In this document: in pieces, positions 27,216-36,234 of the stretch
Position numbering within the stretch: position 1 is the stretch's first letter
How the letters are laid out: each line of letters opens with the position of its first letter
NCBI GenBank assembly: GCA_902787715.1
Contig: CADAHQ010000002.1
Location: forward strand, 186,001-250,000
Direction of reading: 5' to 3'
Length of the DNA stretch: 64,000 nt
DNA from: an uncultured Lachnospiraceae bacterium
GTDB taxonomy: Bacteria > Bacillota > Clostridia > Lachnospirales > Lachnospiraceae
Program-made: the position numbers and the translations under genes
The notes under the pieces: model-generated
Databases searched by the model: none
What the model was told of the DNA's origin: nothing
What the model saw: only the letters and a program-made list of their open reading frames with translations

Positions 27216-28934
27216 ATGAAGGTATTGGTTACCGGGTTTGAACCCTTCGGGGGGCAGACGGTCAATTCATCCGCAAGCGCGGTTGCGCTGCTGCCGGAGA
27301 ATCTGGGCGGACACACGATTGTGAAGGCAATCCTGCCGGTTTCGTACACCAGAAGCGACAAGATTCTTTTGGCGAAGATTCGGGAGTGTCAGCCGGACAT
27401 CGTGATTTGCGTCGGTCAGAATGCAGGCGCTTCGGCGATTCGCGTCGAATCCACGGCGGGAAATTACGCCCATGCGGAGTCCGAGGACAACGACCACAAC
27501 CTCTGGCTGTACCGGTCCATTGAGATGAGCGGCGCGCCGTCCTACAGGGCGACGCTGCCGATTGAAAAGATTGTAAAGAACTTAGGAAACGCCGGCATCC
27601 CGGCGGAGGTTTCGCACTCGGCAGGCACCTTTGTGTGCAACTGTCTGATGTACCAGATGCTTCGCATGCGGGAAACCGAGTTTCCGAACGCTTCCTGCGG
27701 ATTCATCCACGTGCCGTGCCTTCCGGAGCAGTGCGCGGATCCTGCAAAAGACCCCTGCATGAGCGTTGAGCAGATTGTGAAGGCGCTCTGCATCGCAATT
27801 GCGACGACCATCGACCCGGAGAGCGACGGCGTCCTTGCGGAGGCCGCCCCTGCGGCTTTGGAGACTGCGGCAGCAGAGACAGTACCTGTAGAGGCCCCCG
27901 GGACAGCTGCACCTGTAGCGGCTGTACCTGTAGAGGCAGCAGCGGAGACAGTCGCAGCGGCAACAGCTGAAACAGTCGCAGCGGCAACAACAGCTACGGC
28001 AGAGACAGTTACAGCGGCACCGGCAGCAATTGCGGCAGCGGCAGAAGCGGCTGCACCTGCGGAACCGGTTGCTCCGGCAGCAGAACCCGCGCCGGCGGCG
28101 CTGAAGGAGAACGGCATGAGCGCGGCGGCAGCGGCTGCGGCGTATTTCGGGAAGATTCGCAAGGAGAAGGCGAAGCAGCAGGAAGTCGACGATTCGATGT
28201 ATTACAATCGGCCGACCCGCAAGCCCGAAAAGCCCGCCGGCGAGGAGACGAAGGCGGACGAGGTGCTTCGCCGCATTTCCGGAAGCGTTCCCGAGAAGAT
28301 CGATACCCTCGGGGAAGCTCCGCGGGAGACACTGTATGCGCCTCCACAGGAGCGGTACAAGGTGGACACCAGCGATTACCGTGTATTTGCCGTGAAGGAG
28401 AAGTACAAGGGAGCGTTTGAGCCCGACGGAACGGAGAAAATGACTCTCACGGAATATATGGAGACGTTCATTCCCGAGCGGCAGAAGACGGCCGAGGAAC
28501 TCCGCGAGGAGGAGAAGCGCATGCTAATCCATAAGACGGAGACCCGGGATGAGCGCAGCTATGAGGAGCGGGCGCAGCTTCGCAAGGAGGCAGCGCGGAA
28601 GGAAGCGGAGAAGGAACACGACTTCTTCGGAGACCTCTTCGTGATGTCGGATACCATGCGGGCCATGGGCAAGACCCTCAACAAGAGCGTGATGGTGGAC
28701 GGTGAGATTTACATGCTGCTTTACACCAGCATCGAGGAGAACGGAGCGATTGTAAGCTACAAGATCCGGGAGCAGTCCTCCACCACCGGAAGCAACGGCC
28801 GGACCCTCGGAGTTCTGCCCGTTTACGCGACAGAGTACGAAAAATACTACCTCTTCCGTGCAATCACCGAGAACAAGGTGATTGTGTGCGACCCGGAGAC
28901 GTATGAGATCCGGTTGGAGGAGGAAAAGCAATAA
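27216..28934 (+). CDS. pcp: Pyroglutamyl-peptidase I fused to an Ala-rich linker and an unrelated C-terminal domain
   Basis: 572 residues. Residues 1-~200 match pyroglutamyl-peptidase I (C15): VTGFEPFGG at the start and the triad Glu78 (RVEST), Cys141 (GTFVC) and His165 (GFIHVP), at the spacing of the stand-alone enzyme (81/144/168). It removes N-terminal pyroglutamate. Then ~95 residues rich in Ala/Glu/Pro/Thr, a charged segment with a YYNRPTRKPEKPA patch, a coiled-coil-like ERAQLRKEAARKEAEKE stretch, and a ~100-residue C-terminal domain (VDGEIYMLLYTSIEENGAIVSYKI) with a DUF1292-like flavour. The fusion is not usual for Pcp. The ATG follows GAGAAGGAGAACT. Confidence 0.85.
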   Translation: MKVLVTGFEPFGGQTVNSSASAVALLPENLGGHTIVKAILPVSYTRSDKILLAKIRECQPDIVICVGQNAGASAIRVESTAGNYAHAESEDNDHNLWLYRSIEMSGAPSYRATLPIEKIVKNLGNAGIPAEVSHSAGTFVCNCLMYQMLRMRETEFPNASCGFIHVPCLPEQCADPAKDPCMSVEQIVKALCIAIATTIDPESDGVLAEAAPAALETAAAETVPVEAPGTAAPVAAVPVEAAAETVAAATAETVAAATTATAETVTAAPAAIAAAAEAAAPAEPVAPAAEPAPAALKENGMSAAAAAAAYFGKIRKEKAKQQEVDDSMYYNRPTRKPEKPAGEETKADEVLRRISGSVPEKIDTLGEAPRETLYAPPQERYKVDTSDYRVFAVKEKYKGAFEPDGTEKMTLTEYMETFIPERQKTAEELREEEKRMLIHKTETRDERSYEERAQLRKEAARKEAEKEHDFFGDLFVMSDTMRAMGKTLNKSVMVDGEIYMLLYTSIEENGAIVSYKIREQSSTTGSNGRTLGVLPVYATEYEKYYLFRAITENKVIVCDPETYEIRLEEEKQ

Positions 28935-29021
28935 CGCTTGCGGCGGCGGAAACCGCCGCGGAGCAAAGTAAGGTTTCGCGGCGCGGAAGCTCATCGCGGA
29001 ACCGGGGAAGGAGTCTGGCAG

Positions 29022-30029
29022 GTGCGACGGAGACAACGGACAATTGCATGGATCGTTCTTGCGGTTTTGCTTCTTTCGATGAGCGTGGCAAGCGCCGGGA
29101 AAACGCCGACGCCGGAACCTACCGCGACGCCCACGGAGGCCCCGAAGGAGTATGGGCCGGTGTATTATTCCGTGGAGAAAGAGCACGAGGCGATGCACAC
29201 AGACGCCTTCGGCAACGAGATTCTCTTGGCCGGTTCGGCCTGCGCAAACGGCGTGCTTCGGTTTACGCCCGGCAAAAATCGGGATGCGGAAGTGACGAAA
29301 TCGGAGATGGAACAGATTCTCGGCTGGCCGGACTACAACGCAGAGACCGGTCAGGGGGCGCTTAAACTGGGCGTCGGGGGATCGGTAATCCTTGATTTCA
29401 ACGCTGTGATTCGCGATTCCGCGGGAGTCTTTTTGCATGTATTTACCACGGGAGCGAACTCGGACCAGATGACGGTTTCGCTGTCGGCGGACGCCGTCAA
29501 GTGGTATGAAGTGGAAATGAAAAATACGGAGTTCACGGGGGCGGACAAGTATACCAACATACCTGCGTCCGTGAAGCCGCGTTACGTAAAAATCACCGAC
29601 CGGGGGCAGGTTGAGGGCGGCATCGGAATCGACGCCGTGGTCATCTTCGCGCCGGAATCCCTCACGAAGGAGGAGACCGGAACAAAGGCGAAGGTGCCGA
29701 TTTATGAGCAGGTGGGCCTGACCCGGAAGGCCGTCTTCGTCATCTGCGGCGCCATCGGAGGACTCTTCTTTGTGTGGGTGGTGCTGTTCGCTATCCGGCG
29801 TTACAACATCCATCAAAAGAAGCGCAAGCTGCAGGTGGTCTATTCCGAGGAAGATGGTGGCAGACCTGCTCCGAAGAAGGGTGCCGCGAAGCGGCAGGCC
29901 GACGAGGAGAAGAAGGGTGCCGCGAAGCGGCAGGCCGACGGGGAGAAGAAAGGGAACGCGAAGCGATCGGTGAACGATGGGAAGAAGCGTTCCGCGAAGA
30001 AAAGCGGGATGCACAGAAACAGGGAGTAA
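29022..30029 (+). CDS. Exported membrane-anchored protein with Lys-rich cytoplasmic tail
   Basis: The GTG at 29022 follows GGGGAAGGAG at good spacing; the ATG at 28938 lacks a ribosome site. The 335-residue product has a signal sequence (~8-27), a short Thr-Pro linker, an ectodomain resembling a discoidin-like (F5/8-type) beta sandwich (AVKWYEVEMKNTEF, PRYVKITD), a membrane helix (near 232-255) and a cytoplasmic tail full of Lys/Arg repeats. No catalytic motif is visible. It is followed three bases later by rarA, so the two are likely cotranscribed. Function unknown; the basic tail could contact nucleic acid or acidic lipids. Confidence 0.78.
   Translation: MRRRQRTIAWIVLAVLLLSMSVASAGKTPTPEPTATPTEAPKEYGPVYYSVEKEHEAMHTDAFGNEILLAGSACANGVLRFTPGKNRDAEVTKSEMEQILGWPDYNAETGQGALKLGVGGSVILDFNAVIRDSAGVFLHVFTTGANSDQMTVSLSADAVKWYEVEMKNTEFTGADKYTNIPASVKPRYVKITDRGQVEGGIGIDAVVIFAPESLTKEETGTKAKVPIYEQVGLTRKAVFVICGAIGGLFFVWVVLFAIRRYNIHQKKRKLQVVYSEEDGGRPAPKKGAAKRQADEEKKGAAKRQADGEKKGNAKRSVNDGKKRSAKKSGMHRNRE
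29874..29945 (+). repeat. 36-bp tandem repeat coding KKGAAKRQADEE
   Basis: Two near-identical units (29874-29909 and 29910-29945) with a diverged third start (KKGNAKRS), all in frame. Confidence 0.85.
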
Positions 30030-30032
30030 GCA

Positions 30033-31385
30033 ATGCAACAGTTATCCATGTTTGACATGATGGGAGAGCCAACGCGAAAGACCATGCCCTTGGCGGGCCG
30101 CGTGCGCCCGAAGACCCTTTCGGAGTTCGTCGGCCAGGAACACCTCTTGGGGCCAGGCTGCATGCTGCGGACGCTGATTGAGAGCGACCGGATCTCCTCA
30201 ATGATCTTCTGGGGACCGCCCGGCGTCGGAAAGACGACGCTTGCCAGCATCATCGCCGGGCAGACAAAGTCGGAGTTTATCAACTTCAGCGCCGTCACCA
30301 GCGGAATCAAGGAAATCAAGGATGTGATGAAACAGTCGGAGGACGCCGCAATGCGCGGAATCCGCACGGTCTTGTTCGTGGACGAGATTCACCGTTTCAA
30401 CAAGGCGCAGCAGGATGCCTTTCTCCCCTACGTTGAGAAGGGAAGCATCATCTTAATCGGCGCCACCACGGAAAATCCTTCCTTCGAGGTCAACGGAGCT
30501 CTTCTCTCGCGGTGTAAGGTATTTGTCTTAAAGCCGCTTACGACGGACAACATTGTGACGCTTTTGAAGCATGCGCTGGCATCGCCGGAGGGCTTCGGCA
30601 ACAATAACGTACAAATGAGCGAGGAGCAGATTCGGGCGATCGCCGAATTTGCCGGCGGAGACGCCAGAACGGCGTTGAACACCCTCGAGATGGCGGTGCT
30701 CAACGGCACCATCAGCGCGGAGGGGATCACCGTCACGGACGAGCAGGTGACGCAGTGCATAAGCCGCAAGTCGCTCCTCTACGATAAGAGCGGCGAGGAG
30801 CATTACAATCTGATCTCCGCGCTGCATAAATCCATGCGGAATTCCGACCCCGACGCCGCGGTGTACTGGGCTTTGCGGATGCTTGACAGCGGGGACGACC
30901 CGCTCTATATCGCACGCCGCTTAGTGCGGTTTGCAAGCGAGGACGTGGGCATCGCGGACTCGAACGCTTTGGCGGTGGCAATCAATGTGTATCAGGCTTG
31001 CCACTACTTAGGTGTGCCGGAGTGCAATGTGCATATCGCCCATGCGGCGGCGTACCTTGCCATGGCGCCGAAATCCAACGCCCTTGAGGTGGCCTGCATG
31101 GAAGTGTCGGAGGACCTTCGCACGAAGCCTGCGGAGCCGGTTCCGCTGTGGATTCGGAACGCGCCCACCAAATTGATGGCGGACCTTGACTACGGCAAGG
31201 GATACCGCTACGCACACAACTACGAAGGGGCCCTTACCCCGATGCCCTGTCTGCCGGAGTCCCTGGCGGGACGGGAGTATTACCGGCCGAAGCAGTCCGG
31301 TGCCGAGGCGGCGGTGGCCGACCGGCTTAAGGAGATCAAGGCCTGGAAGGAAGCCCACAAGGACGAGTGGAGCACGGAGGAGTGA
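30033..31385 (+). CDS. rarA: Replication-associated recombination protein A (AAA+ ATPase)
   Basis: 450 residues. PLAGRVRPKTLSEFVGQEHLLGPG precedes Walker A (GPPGVGKTTLA), with Walker B FVDEIHRFNKAQQDAFLP and sensor-1 GATTENPSFEVN, all characteristic of RarA/MgsA/WRNIP1. The C-terminal MgsA part contains SDPDAAVYWALRMLDSGDDPLYIARRL. It acts at stalled replication forks. The ATG follows GGGAGTAAGCA. Confidence 0.97.
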   Translation: MQQLSMFDMMGEPTRKTMPLAGRVRPKTLSEFVGQEHLLGPGCMLRTLIESDRISSMIFWGPPGVGKTTLASIIAGQTKSEFINFSAVTSGIKEIKDVMKQSEDAAMRGIRTVLFVDEIHRFNKAQQDAFLPYVEKGSIILIGATTENPSFEVNGALLSRCKVFVLKPLTTDNIVTLLKHALASPEGFGNNNVQMSEEQIRAIAEFAGGDARTALNTLEMAVLNGTISAEGITVTDEQVTQCISRKSLLYDKSGEEHYNLISALHKSMRNSDPDAAVYWALRMLDSGDDPLYIARRLVRFASEDVGIADSNALAVAINVYQACHYLGVPECNVHIAHAAAYLAMAPKSNALEVACMEVSEDLRTKPAEPVPLWIRNAPTKLMADLDYGKGYRYAHNYEGALTPMPCLPESLAGREYYRPKQSGAEAAVADRLKEIKAWKEAHKDEWSTEE

Positions 31386-31463
31386 TTTTTCCGACAAAAA
31401 GGGCACGCGCTGGCGCAGTTTTCGGAAAGGCGGGACGCCGAAAGAGACGGAGGTGGTTTACGT

Positions 31464-31742
31464 ATGGAGACCCGGGTGGCAGTCATCAGTATTATTGTGG
31501 AGAACACGGAATCCGCAGAGCGGCTCAACGCAATCCTGCATGAGTACGGCGAATACATCATCGGCCGCATGGGGTTGCCCTACCGCGCGCGCGGCGTGAA
31601 CATCATATGCGTTGCGGTGGATGCGCCGCAGGATATCATTTCGGCGCTCTCGGGCAAGATCGGAAGGCTTCCGGGAGTGACGGGGAAGACGGCGTATTCC
31701 AACGTAAAAGGCATGGCGGAGGACGGCTTGCAGGCCCGTTAG
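31464..31742 (+). CDS. TM1266-family iron-only hydrogenase system regulator
   Basis: A 92-residue ACT-like protein starting METRVAVISIIVENTESAERLN, with HEYGEYIIGRMGLPYRARGVNIICVAVDAP, a good match for the putative hydrogenase regulator family (ACT fold, NikR C-terminal-like). The ATG follows GACGGAGGTGGTTTACGT. The [FeFe] hydrogenase maturation genes normally nearby (hydE/F/G) are absent from this window. Confidence 0.85.
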   Translation: METRVAVISIIVENTESAERLNAILHEYGEYIIGRMGLPYRARGVNIICVAVDAPQDIISALSGKIGRLPGVTGKTAYSNVKGMAEDGLQAR

Positions 31743-31758
31743 GGGAAAGGAGCGCAGC

Positions 31759-32748
31759 ATGGTAACCATCGTCAATTACAGGGAGCGATACGAGAGTGAA
31801 GTAGAGAAGATCAATGCTGAGATGGCGCGCGAGTTGCGCATCCACGCCGACGTTCTTCGGGATACGGCGTGCGTTGCCTTAAGCGACGGCGCTTTTGCAG
31901 GCGCGGGGTTCCTTGCGGACACCAACCCTTACCGCGCCGGCGGAATCAAGGACAAGGTGCGGTATCTGAGGGCGGAATTTGCCGTGGTGCCAGGCGCGGA
32001 CGAGGAGGCGGAAGCCGCAATCCTTCTGTTGGAGGAGCTGCAGTACCGCTTCGGAAGACTGCGGGATCCCGAGGGCAGAACCCCGGTTTTGCGTGTCTGG
32101 GTGAAGGCAGAGGACACGGCTTACACGGAGCTTTTGTTCGACGAGGGCTTTCGCGTCGGCAACGTGATGACCGTGATGACAAGAGAGATCGACGAAGCCG
32201 ACGAGTGGCTTGAGGACGATATGGCGGACGCCCTCTCCGAGGAGGACCGCGGACCGGCGTACGAGCCTTACCGTGAGCAGGAGGAGCCTGCGGACGGAGC
32301 GGAGGAGGACGAGCCGGAGCTGCGCGAATTCTTCGACAGCGAGAGCGAGTGGAGGCAGTATTTTACGGTCAATGCCCGCAGTTTCGGGGAGCCCGACAGC
32401 GAAAACGAGATGCGCTTCCGCTTGAAGAACCCGAAGGCCCATGTGTGGGTTGCCATCGCCGACGACCGGCTGGTGGCGGCGGTTTCAACCTGGCCGGTTA
32501 CCGATGAGGTGTATGCCACGGAGAATATCTTCTGTGACCCGGATTACCGGCGCAAGGGGATTACAACGCGGCTTCTTACCTATGTGTTCGGAAAGCTTTT
32601 TGAGGCAAATGCACAATGTGCACGGCTGACCGTGTACGGCGACAATCTGCCCGCGATCCGTTTGTACCGGAAGCTCGGGTATTCTGTCGCGTATGAGCTT
32701 TTGGAGATGCATTATTACGGCCGCGCCGACAGGGAGGATGCGGAATGA
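31759..32748 (+). CDS. Double GNAT-family N-acetyltransferase
   Basis: 329 residues. The C-terminal half is a clear GNAT domain: AHVWVAIADDRLVAAVSTWP, then FCDPDYRRKGITTRLLTYVFGKLF with the R/QxxGxG/A-type acetyl-CoA loop, and LTVYGDNLPAIRLYRKLGY. The N-terminal half has a GNAT-like layout with a degenerate loop, joined by an acidic Glu/Asp linker (about 150-190). The substrate is unknown. Its stop overlaps the copper ATPase start by four bases (ATGA), implying coupled translation. Confidence 0.85.
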   Translation: MVTIVNYRERYESEVEKINAEMARELRIHADVLRDTACVALSDGAFAGAGFLADTNPYRAGGIKDKVRYLRAEFAVVPGADEEAEAAILLLEELQYRFGRLRDPEGRTPVLRVWVKAEDTAYTELLFDEGFRVGNVMTVMTREIDEADEWLEDDMADALSEEDRGPAYEPYREQEEPADGAEEDEPELREFFDSESEWRQYFTVNARSFGEPDSENEMRFRLKNPKAHVWVAIADDRLVAAVSTWPVTDEVYATENIFCDPDYRRKGITTRLLTYVFGKLFEANAQCARLTVYGDNLPAIRLYRKLGYSVAYELLEMHYYGRADREDAE

Positions 32749-35282
32749 GAACATACAAAGTGACAGGGATGAGTTGCGCAGCATGCAGCGCCCGGGTGGA
32801 GAAGGCGGTTTCCGCCGTGCCGGGCGTCTCTTCCTGCGCGGTGAATCTATTAAGCGGCCAGCTCGGAGTGGAGGGAGAGGCTTCCGAGGCGGAGATTGCC
32901 GCAGCGGTCACGGCCGCCGGATACGGCTTCGTGGCCCCGGAAACCGCGAAGGAAGAAGACCCTTTTGTGAACACCGAATTTAGCCGGCTGCGGAGAAGTC
33001 TGTTTCTCTCGGTCGGTTTTGTGCTTCTTTTGATGTACCTGGCGATGGGGCGGATGTTCGGGCTTCCGATGCCGGCATTTCTGGAAAAACCTGCGGTAAA
33101 TGCATCCCTGCAGGCAGTCCTGGCCGCTGTCGTTTTGGTAATCCACAACCGGTTCTTCCGAAACGGCGCGAAGGGCCTTTTACACGGCGCACCGAACATG
33201 GATACGCTGGTGGCCATCGGTTCGGCGGCATCGTTTGGGTACAGTATCGCGGGTCTGGTGCGTATCTTTCTTGCGACATCCCGCGGCGACGCGGCAGCGG
33301 CAGGGGCGCTTATCTCCAACCTCTATTTTGACTCCGCGGCGATGATTTTGGCATTGATCACCGTGGGAAAGACGTTGGAGGCGTACTCGAAGGGCCGCAC
33401 CACGGACGCCTTGCGGGGGCTTTACAACCTTGCTCCGAAGCAGGCCCGGGTTGTCCGGGAGGGAGCGGTTGTCATCGTTCCCGTGGCGGAAGTGCAGGTG
33501 GGAGATATCTTTGAGGTTTTGCCGGGGGACGCGGTCCCCGCAGACGGCATTGTGATTGAGGGCGAGAGCGCAATCGATGAATCGGCTCTCACGGGTGAGA
33601 GCATCCCCGTGGACAAGGCAGTGGGAGACAACGTGGCAACCGCTACGCTGAACCGCTCCGGGCGGCTTTTGTGCCGGGCCACGGCAGTCGGAGAGGATAA
33701 TACCCTTTCGAAGATCATCCGCATGGTGAGCGACGCGACGGCTACGAAAGCGCCGATTGCCAGCATGGCGGACCGCATCGCGGGTGTATTTGTCCCCGTG
33801 GTGATTGTAATTGCAATCTTCGCTACCGTAATCTGGATTCTGGTGGGACAGACCTTCGGTTACGCCCTCGCGCGAGGCGTCTCTGTTCTGGTTATCAGCT
33901 GCCCTTGCGCGCTCGGGCTCGCAACCCCGGTGGCCATCATGGTCGGCAGCGGCGTCGGCGCAAAGCACGGTATTCTCTTTAAGGACGCCGCGTCCTTAGA
34001 GCATTGCGGACGCGCACAGACGGTTGCGTTTGACAAGACGGGAACCGTCACGGAGGGCATTCCGGTAGTTACGGACATCGTCCCTGCGGACGGCGTGAGT
34101 GAGGAGGAGCTCCTTACCCTCGCGGCGATTGCGGAGAGCGGCAGCGAACATCCGCTTGCGAAGGCAGTGATTGCCAAAGCACCCGAGAAAGTCCTCTCCG
34201 AAAAACCGGAGGTTTCGAAGGCGTTATCCGGAAGCGGCATCGAAGCAAGCTACCGCGGGAAGACCATCCGCGGCGGAAACGCGAAGCTTTTGGCCGACGT
34301 ACTTCCGGCATCTGCGGTTTCCGCGGCGAACAAATCGGCCGACGAAGGAAAGACACCGCTGTTTTTTGCGGCGGACGGAAAGTACCTTGGAATGATTGCC
34401 GTGGCGGACACCATCCGAAGCGACAGCAGCGGGGCGGTTGCGCTTCTTGCGAAGATGAATATCGACACCGTGATGGTGACCGGAGACCGCGCAGCGACCG
34501 CAAAGGTGATTGCCGGAAAGGCCGGAATCGCGAAGGTTCGCGCGGAGGTGCTTCCGGAGGAGAAGCAGCAGGTCATCCGGGATCTTCAGGCGGAGGGCAG
34601 GGTCGTTGCGATGGTCGGCGACGGCATCAACGATGCACCGGCACTGACGGCGGCGGATATCGGAATTGCCATCGGCGCAGGGACCGAGGTCGCAATCGAT
34701 GCGGCGGATGTCGTTGTGATGAACCGGAAGCTTACGGATGTGTGCGCAGCCATCGACTTAAGCCGCAGGACGCTGCGCAACATACGGCAGAATTTGGCGT
34801 GGGCGCTTGTTTATAACCTCTTCGGAATTCCTTTGGCGGCAGGTGCCTTTGTGCACCTCTTCGGCTGGGAGTTAAACCCGATGTTCGGCGCGGCGGCGAT
34901 GAGCGTCTCAAGCCTTTTGGTTGTGACCAATGCGCTGCGCTTAAACCGCTGGAGATACCCGGAGGTGCCGGGCGGAGACAGCGAGAAGACGCATGCGGAG
35001 GAAGCGGAGAAAGCGCATGCGGAGGAAGCGGAGAAAGTGCATGCGGAAGAAGCGGAGAGACAGCAGAAAGGAGAACCGATGAAAGAGATCGTTGTGACGG
35101 TAAAAGGCATGATGTGCGAGCACTGTGAGGCGCGTGTGCGGAAGTGCTTACTGGAGATCCCCGGCGTTTCGGACGCGCGGGTGAGCCGTGCGGAGGAGTG
35201 CGCGGCGGTGACCGCGGACGATACGGTTACGCGCGAATCGCTGGTGGCCGCGATCAATGCGCAAGGATATACGGCAGAATGA
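32745..35282 (+). CDS. copA: Copper-translocating P-type ATPase with metal-binding domains at both ends
   Basis: 845 residues. N-terminal HMA domain GMSCAACSARVE (Cys11, Cys14); eight membrane helices; the transport motif SCPCALGLATP; phosphorylation motif DKTGT; SGSEHPLAKA (HP motif); and GDGINDAPAL. After the last helix comes a linker of three EKAHAEEA-type repeats, then a second HMA domain (VTVKGMMCEHCEARV), normally a separate copper chaperone (CopZ). It exports Cu(I). No CsoR or CopY regulator is adjacent. Confidence 0.95.
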   Translation: MRTYKVTGMSCAACSARVEKAVSAVPGVSSCAVNLLSGQLGVEGEASEAEIAAAVTAAGYGFVAPETAKEEDPFVNTEFSRLRRSLFLSVGFVLLLMYLAMGRMFGLPMPAFLEKPAVNASLQAVLAAVVLVIHNRFFRNGAKGLLHGAPNMDTLVAIGSAASFGYSIAGLVRIFLATSRGDAAAAGALISNLYFDSAAMILALITVGKTLEAYSKGRTTDALRGLYNLAPKQARVVREGAVVIVPVAEVQVGDIFEVLPGDAVPADGIVIEGESAIDESALTGESIPVDKAVGDNVATATLNRSGRLLCRATAVGEDNTLSKIIRMVSDATATKAPIASMADRIAGVFVPVVIVIAIFATVIWILVGQTFGYALARGVSVLVISCPCALGLATPVAIMVGSGVGAKHGILFKDAASLEHCGRAQTVAFDKTGTVTEGIPVVTDIVPADGVSEEELLTLAAIAESGSEHPLAKAVIAKAPEKVLSEKPEVSKALSGSGIEASYRGKTIRGGNAKLLADVLPASAVSAANKSADEGKTPLFFAADGKYLGMIAVADTIRSDSSGAVALLAKMNIDTVMVTGDRAATAKVIAGKAGIAKVRAEVLPEEKQQVIRDLQAEGRVVAMVGDGINDAPALTAADIGIAIGAGTEVAIDAADVVVMNRKLTDVCAAIDLSRRTLRNIRQNLAWALVYNLFGIPLAAGAFVHLFGWELNPMFGAAAMSVSSLLVVTNALRLNRWRYPEVPGGDSEKTHAEEAEKAHAEEAEKVHAEEAERQQKGEPMKEIVVTVKGMMCEHCEARVRKCLLEIPGVSDARVSRAEECAAVTADDTVTRESLVAAINAQGYTAE
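34983..35054 (+). repeat. 24-bp tandem repeat in the copA linker
   Basis: Three in-frame copies (34983, 35007 and 35031) coding E-K-(T/A/V)-H-A-E-E-A. Each adds a His, a possible metal ligand, between the pump and the C-terminal HMA domain. Confidence 0.9.
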
Positions 35283-35336
35283 CAAATCGCCCGAAAGATG
35301 CTTTCACAGGCGCCTTTTTCGGCGAATACATTTTTG

Positions 35337-35365
35337 TTGCAAATACAACCGATACCCCGTATAAT
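35337..35365 (+). promoter_or_regulatory. Promoter before the 35.4-kb small gene
   Basis: TTGCAA (35337-35342), 17-base spacer, perfect TATAAT (35360-35365). Confidence 0.75.
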
Positions 35366-35448
35366 GGCTGTAGAGTGTTTCACTGCCCGCGTCCGGAATC
35401 CGGCGCGCAGGGGAAGGCTACTTTGCATCGAACACGGAGGGTTTACGT

Positions 35449-35970
35449 ATGTTGGATTCGCTGCTCAAGAGGATTTTCAGAAGAGAAGTGGAGAAGAAGG
35501 TGGAGAATGCCGTGACCGGCGTTGTTCACACAGCGCTCAATTCCGGCCAGAACCAGCCGGTTGCCCCGCAGGCACCTGCAGGACAGCCCATGACCACGCC
35601 CGTAGCCGCGCAGGTGATTGACAATGCGACATCGCCGGAGCGCGAGTGGGATATCGACTATAAGCATGACATCGACTATTTCCGTCCGATTCTTGCGAAG
35701 TATTTTCCGGAGTACACCGTGGAGGAGAATGTTCCTTTCGCACAGGTTGTTCCGGGACAGCGCGTCGTGTATCCCCCGTATACGTTTGTCATGCGTAAAA
35801 ACGGAGCGATTGCTCTTGTAATCTCGCTGCAGAGCAAGTACGGTTACAAGAAGGGACTCCACACCTATTGCGGGTGGAAGGCAGGCCTTAAGCACATCAA
35901 TTTCTTTATTGAATACCCGGATCATGAGGATTATGTGGTGAACAGAATCCGCGAGAATCTGGCGTTTTGA
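35449..35970 (+). CDS. Uncharacterised 173-residue protein
   Basis: It begins MLDSLLKRIFRREVEKKVENAV, an amphipathic basic helix, followed by a Gln/Pro/Ala-rich linker (about 33-58). A folded domain follows containing HDIDYFRPILAKYFPEYTVEENVPF, a Pro-Tyr rich strand, and a C-terminal YCGWKAGLKHINFFIEYPDHEDYVVNRI. The mix of conserved Asp/Glu and a central VMRKNGAIALVISLQSKYG strand has a faint nuclease-fold look, but no catalytic set can be assigned. The ATG follows GGAGGGTTTACGT. It has its own promoter and lies 264 bases before the reverse transcriptase gene. Confidence 0.7.
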   Translation: MLDSLLKRIFRREVEKKVENAVTGVVHTALNSGQNQPVAPQAPAGQPMTTPVAAQVIDNATSPEREWDIDYKHDIDYFRPILAKYFPEYTVEENVPFAQVVPGQRVVYPPYTFVMRKNGAIALVISLQSKYGYKKGLHTYCGWKAGLKHINFFIEYPDHEDYVVNRIRENLAF

Positions 35971-36065
35971 CGGTAATTCGGGAAGAATGCATTTCATTGC
36001 ACCTGCAGCGGGCGCAGCACGGCCCTTGTGGCACTGTGCAGGTAGTCGGCCGTGTATCGCCTGGT

Positions 36066-36088
36066 AAGTTAGGAAATTTTCCTAACTT
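36066..36088. promoter_or_regulatory. Perfect 11-bp inverted repeat upstream of the reverse transcriptase
   Basis: AAGTTAGGAAA-T-TTTCCTAACTT, perfect with a one-base centre. It sits in the 264-base non-coding gap, ~150 bases before the RT start. It is AT-rich without a T-run, so it looks like a dimer operator rather than a terminator. The gap also holds ACCTGCA/TGCAGGT (36001-36052) and CATCGGG/CCCGATG (36120-36146) hairpins. Confidence 0.7.
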
Positions 36089-36234
36089 TAAAGATTTCTT
36101 CTCTTTATTACGATGCGCTCATCGGGGGGCGGACGCTTTCCCGATGGGCACGGCATGAATGAACCGGTGTGGGACGTCCGTTTTTACGCGGGCTTCTCAC
36201 ACTTCGCCTTTCCGGGGCATTTCAGGAGGTTTGG

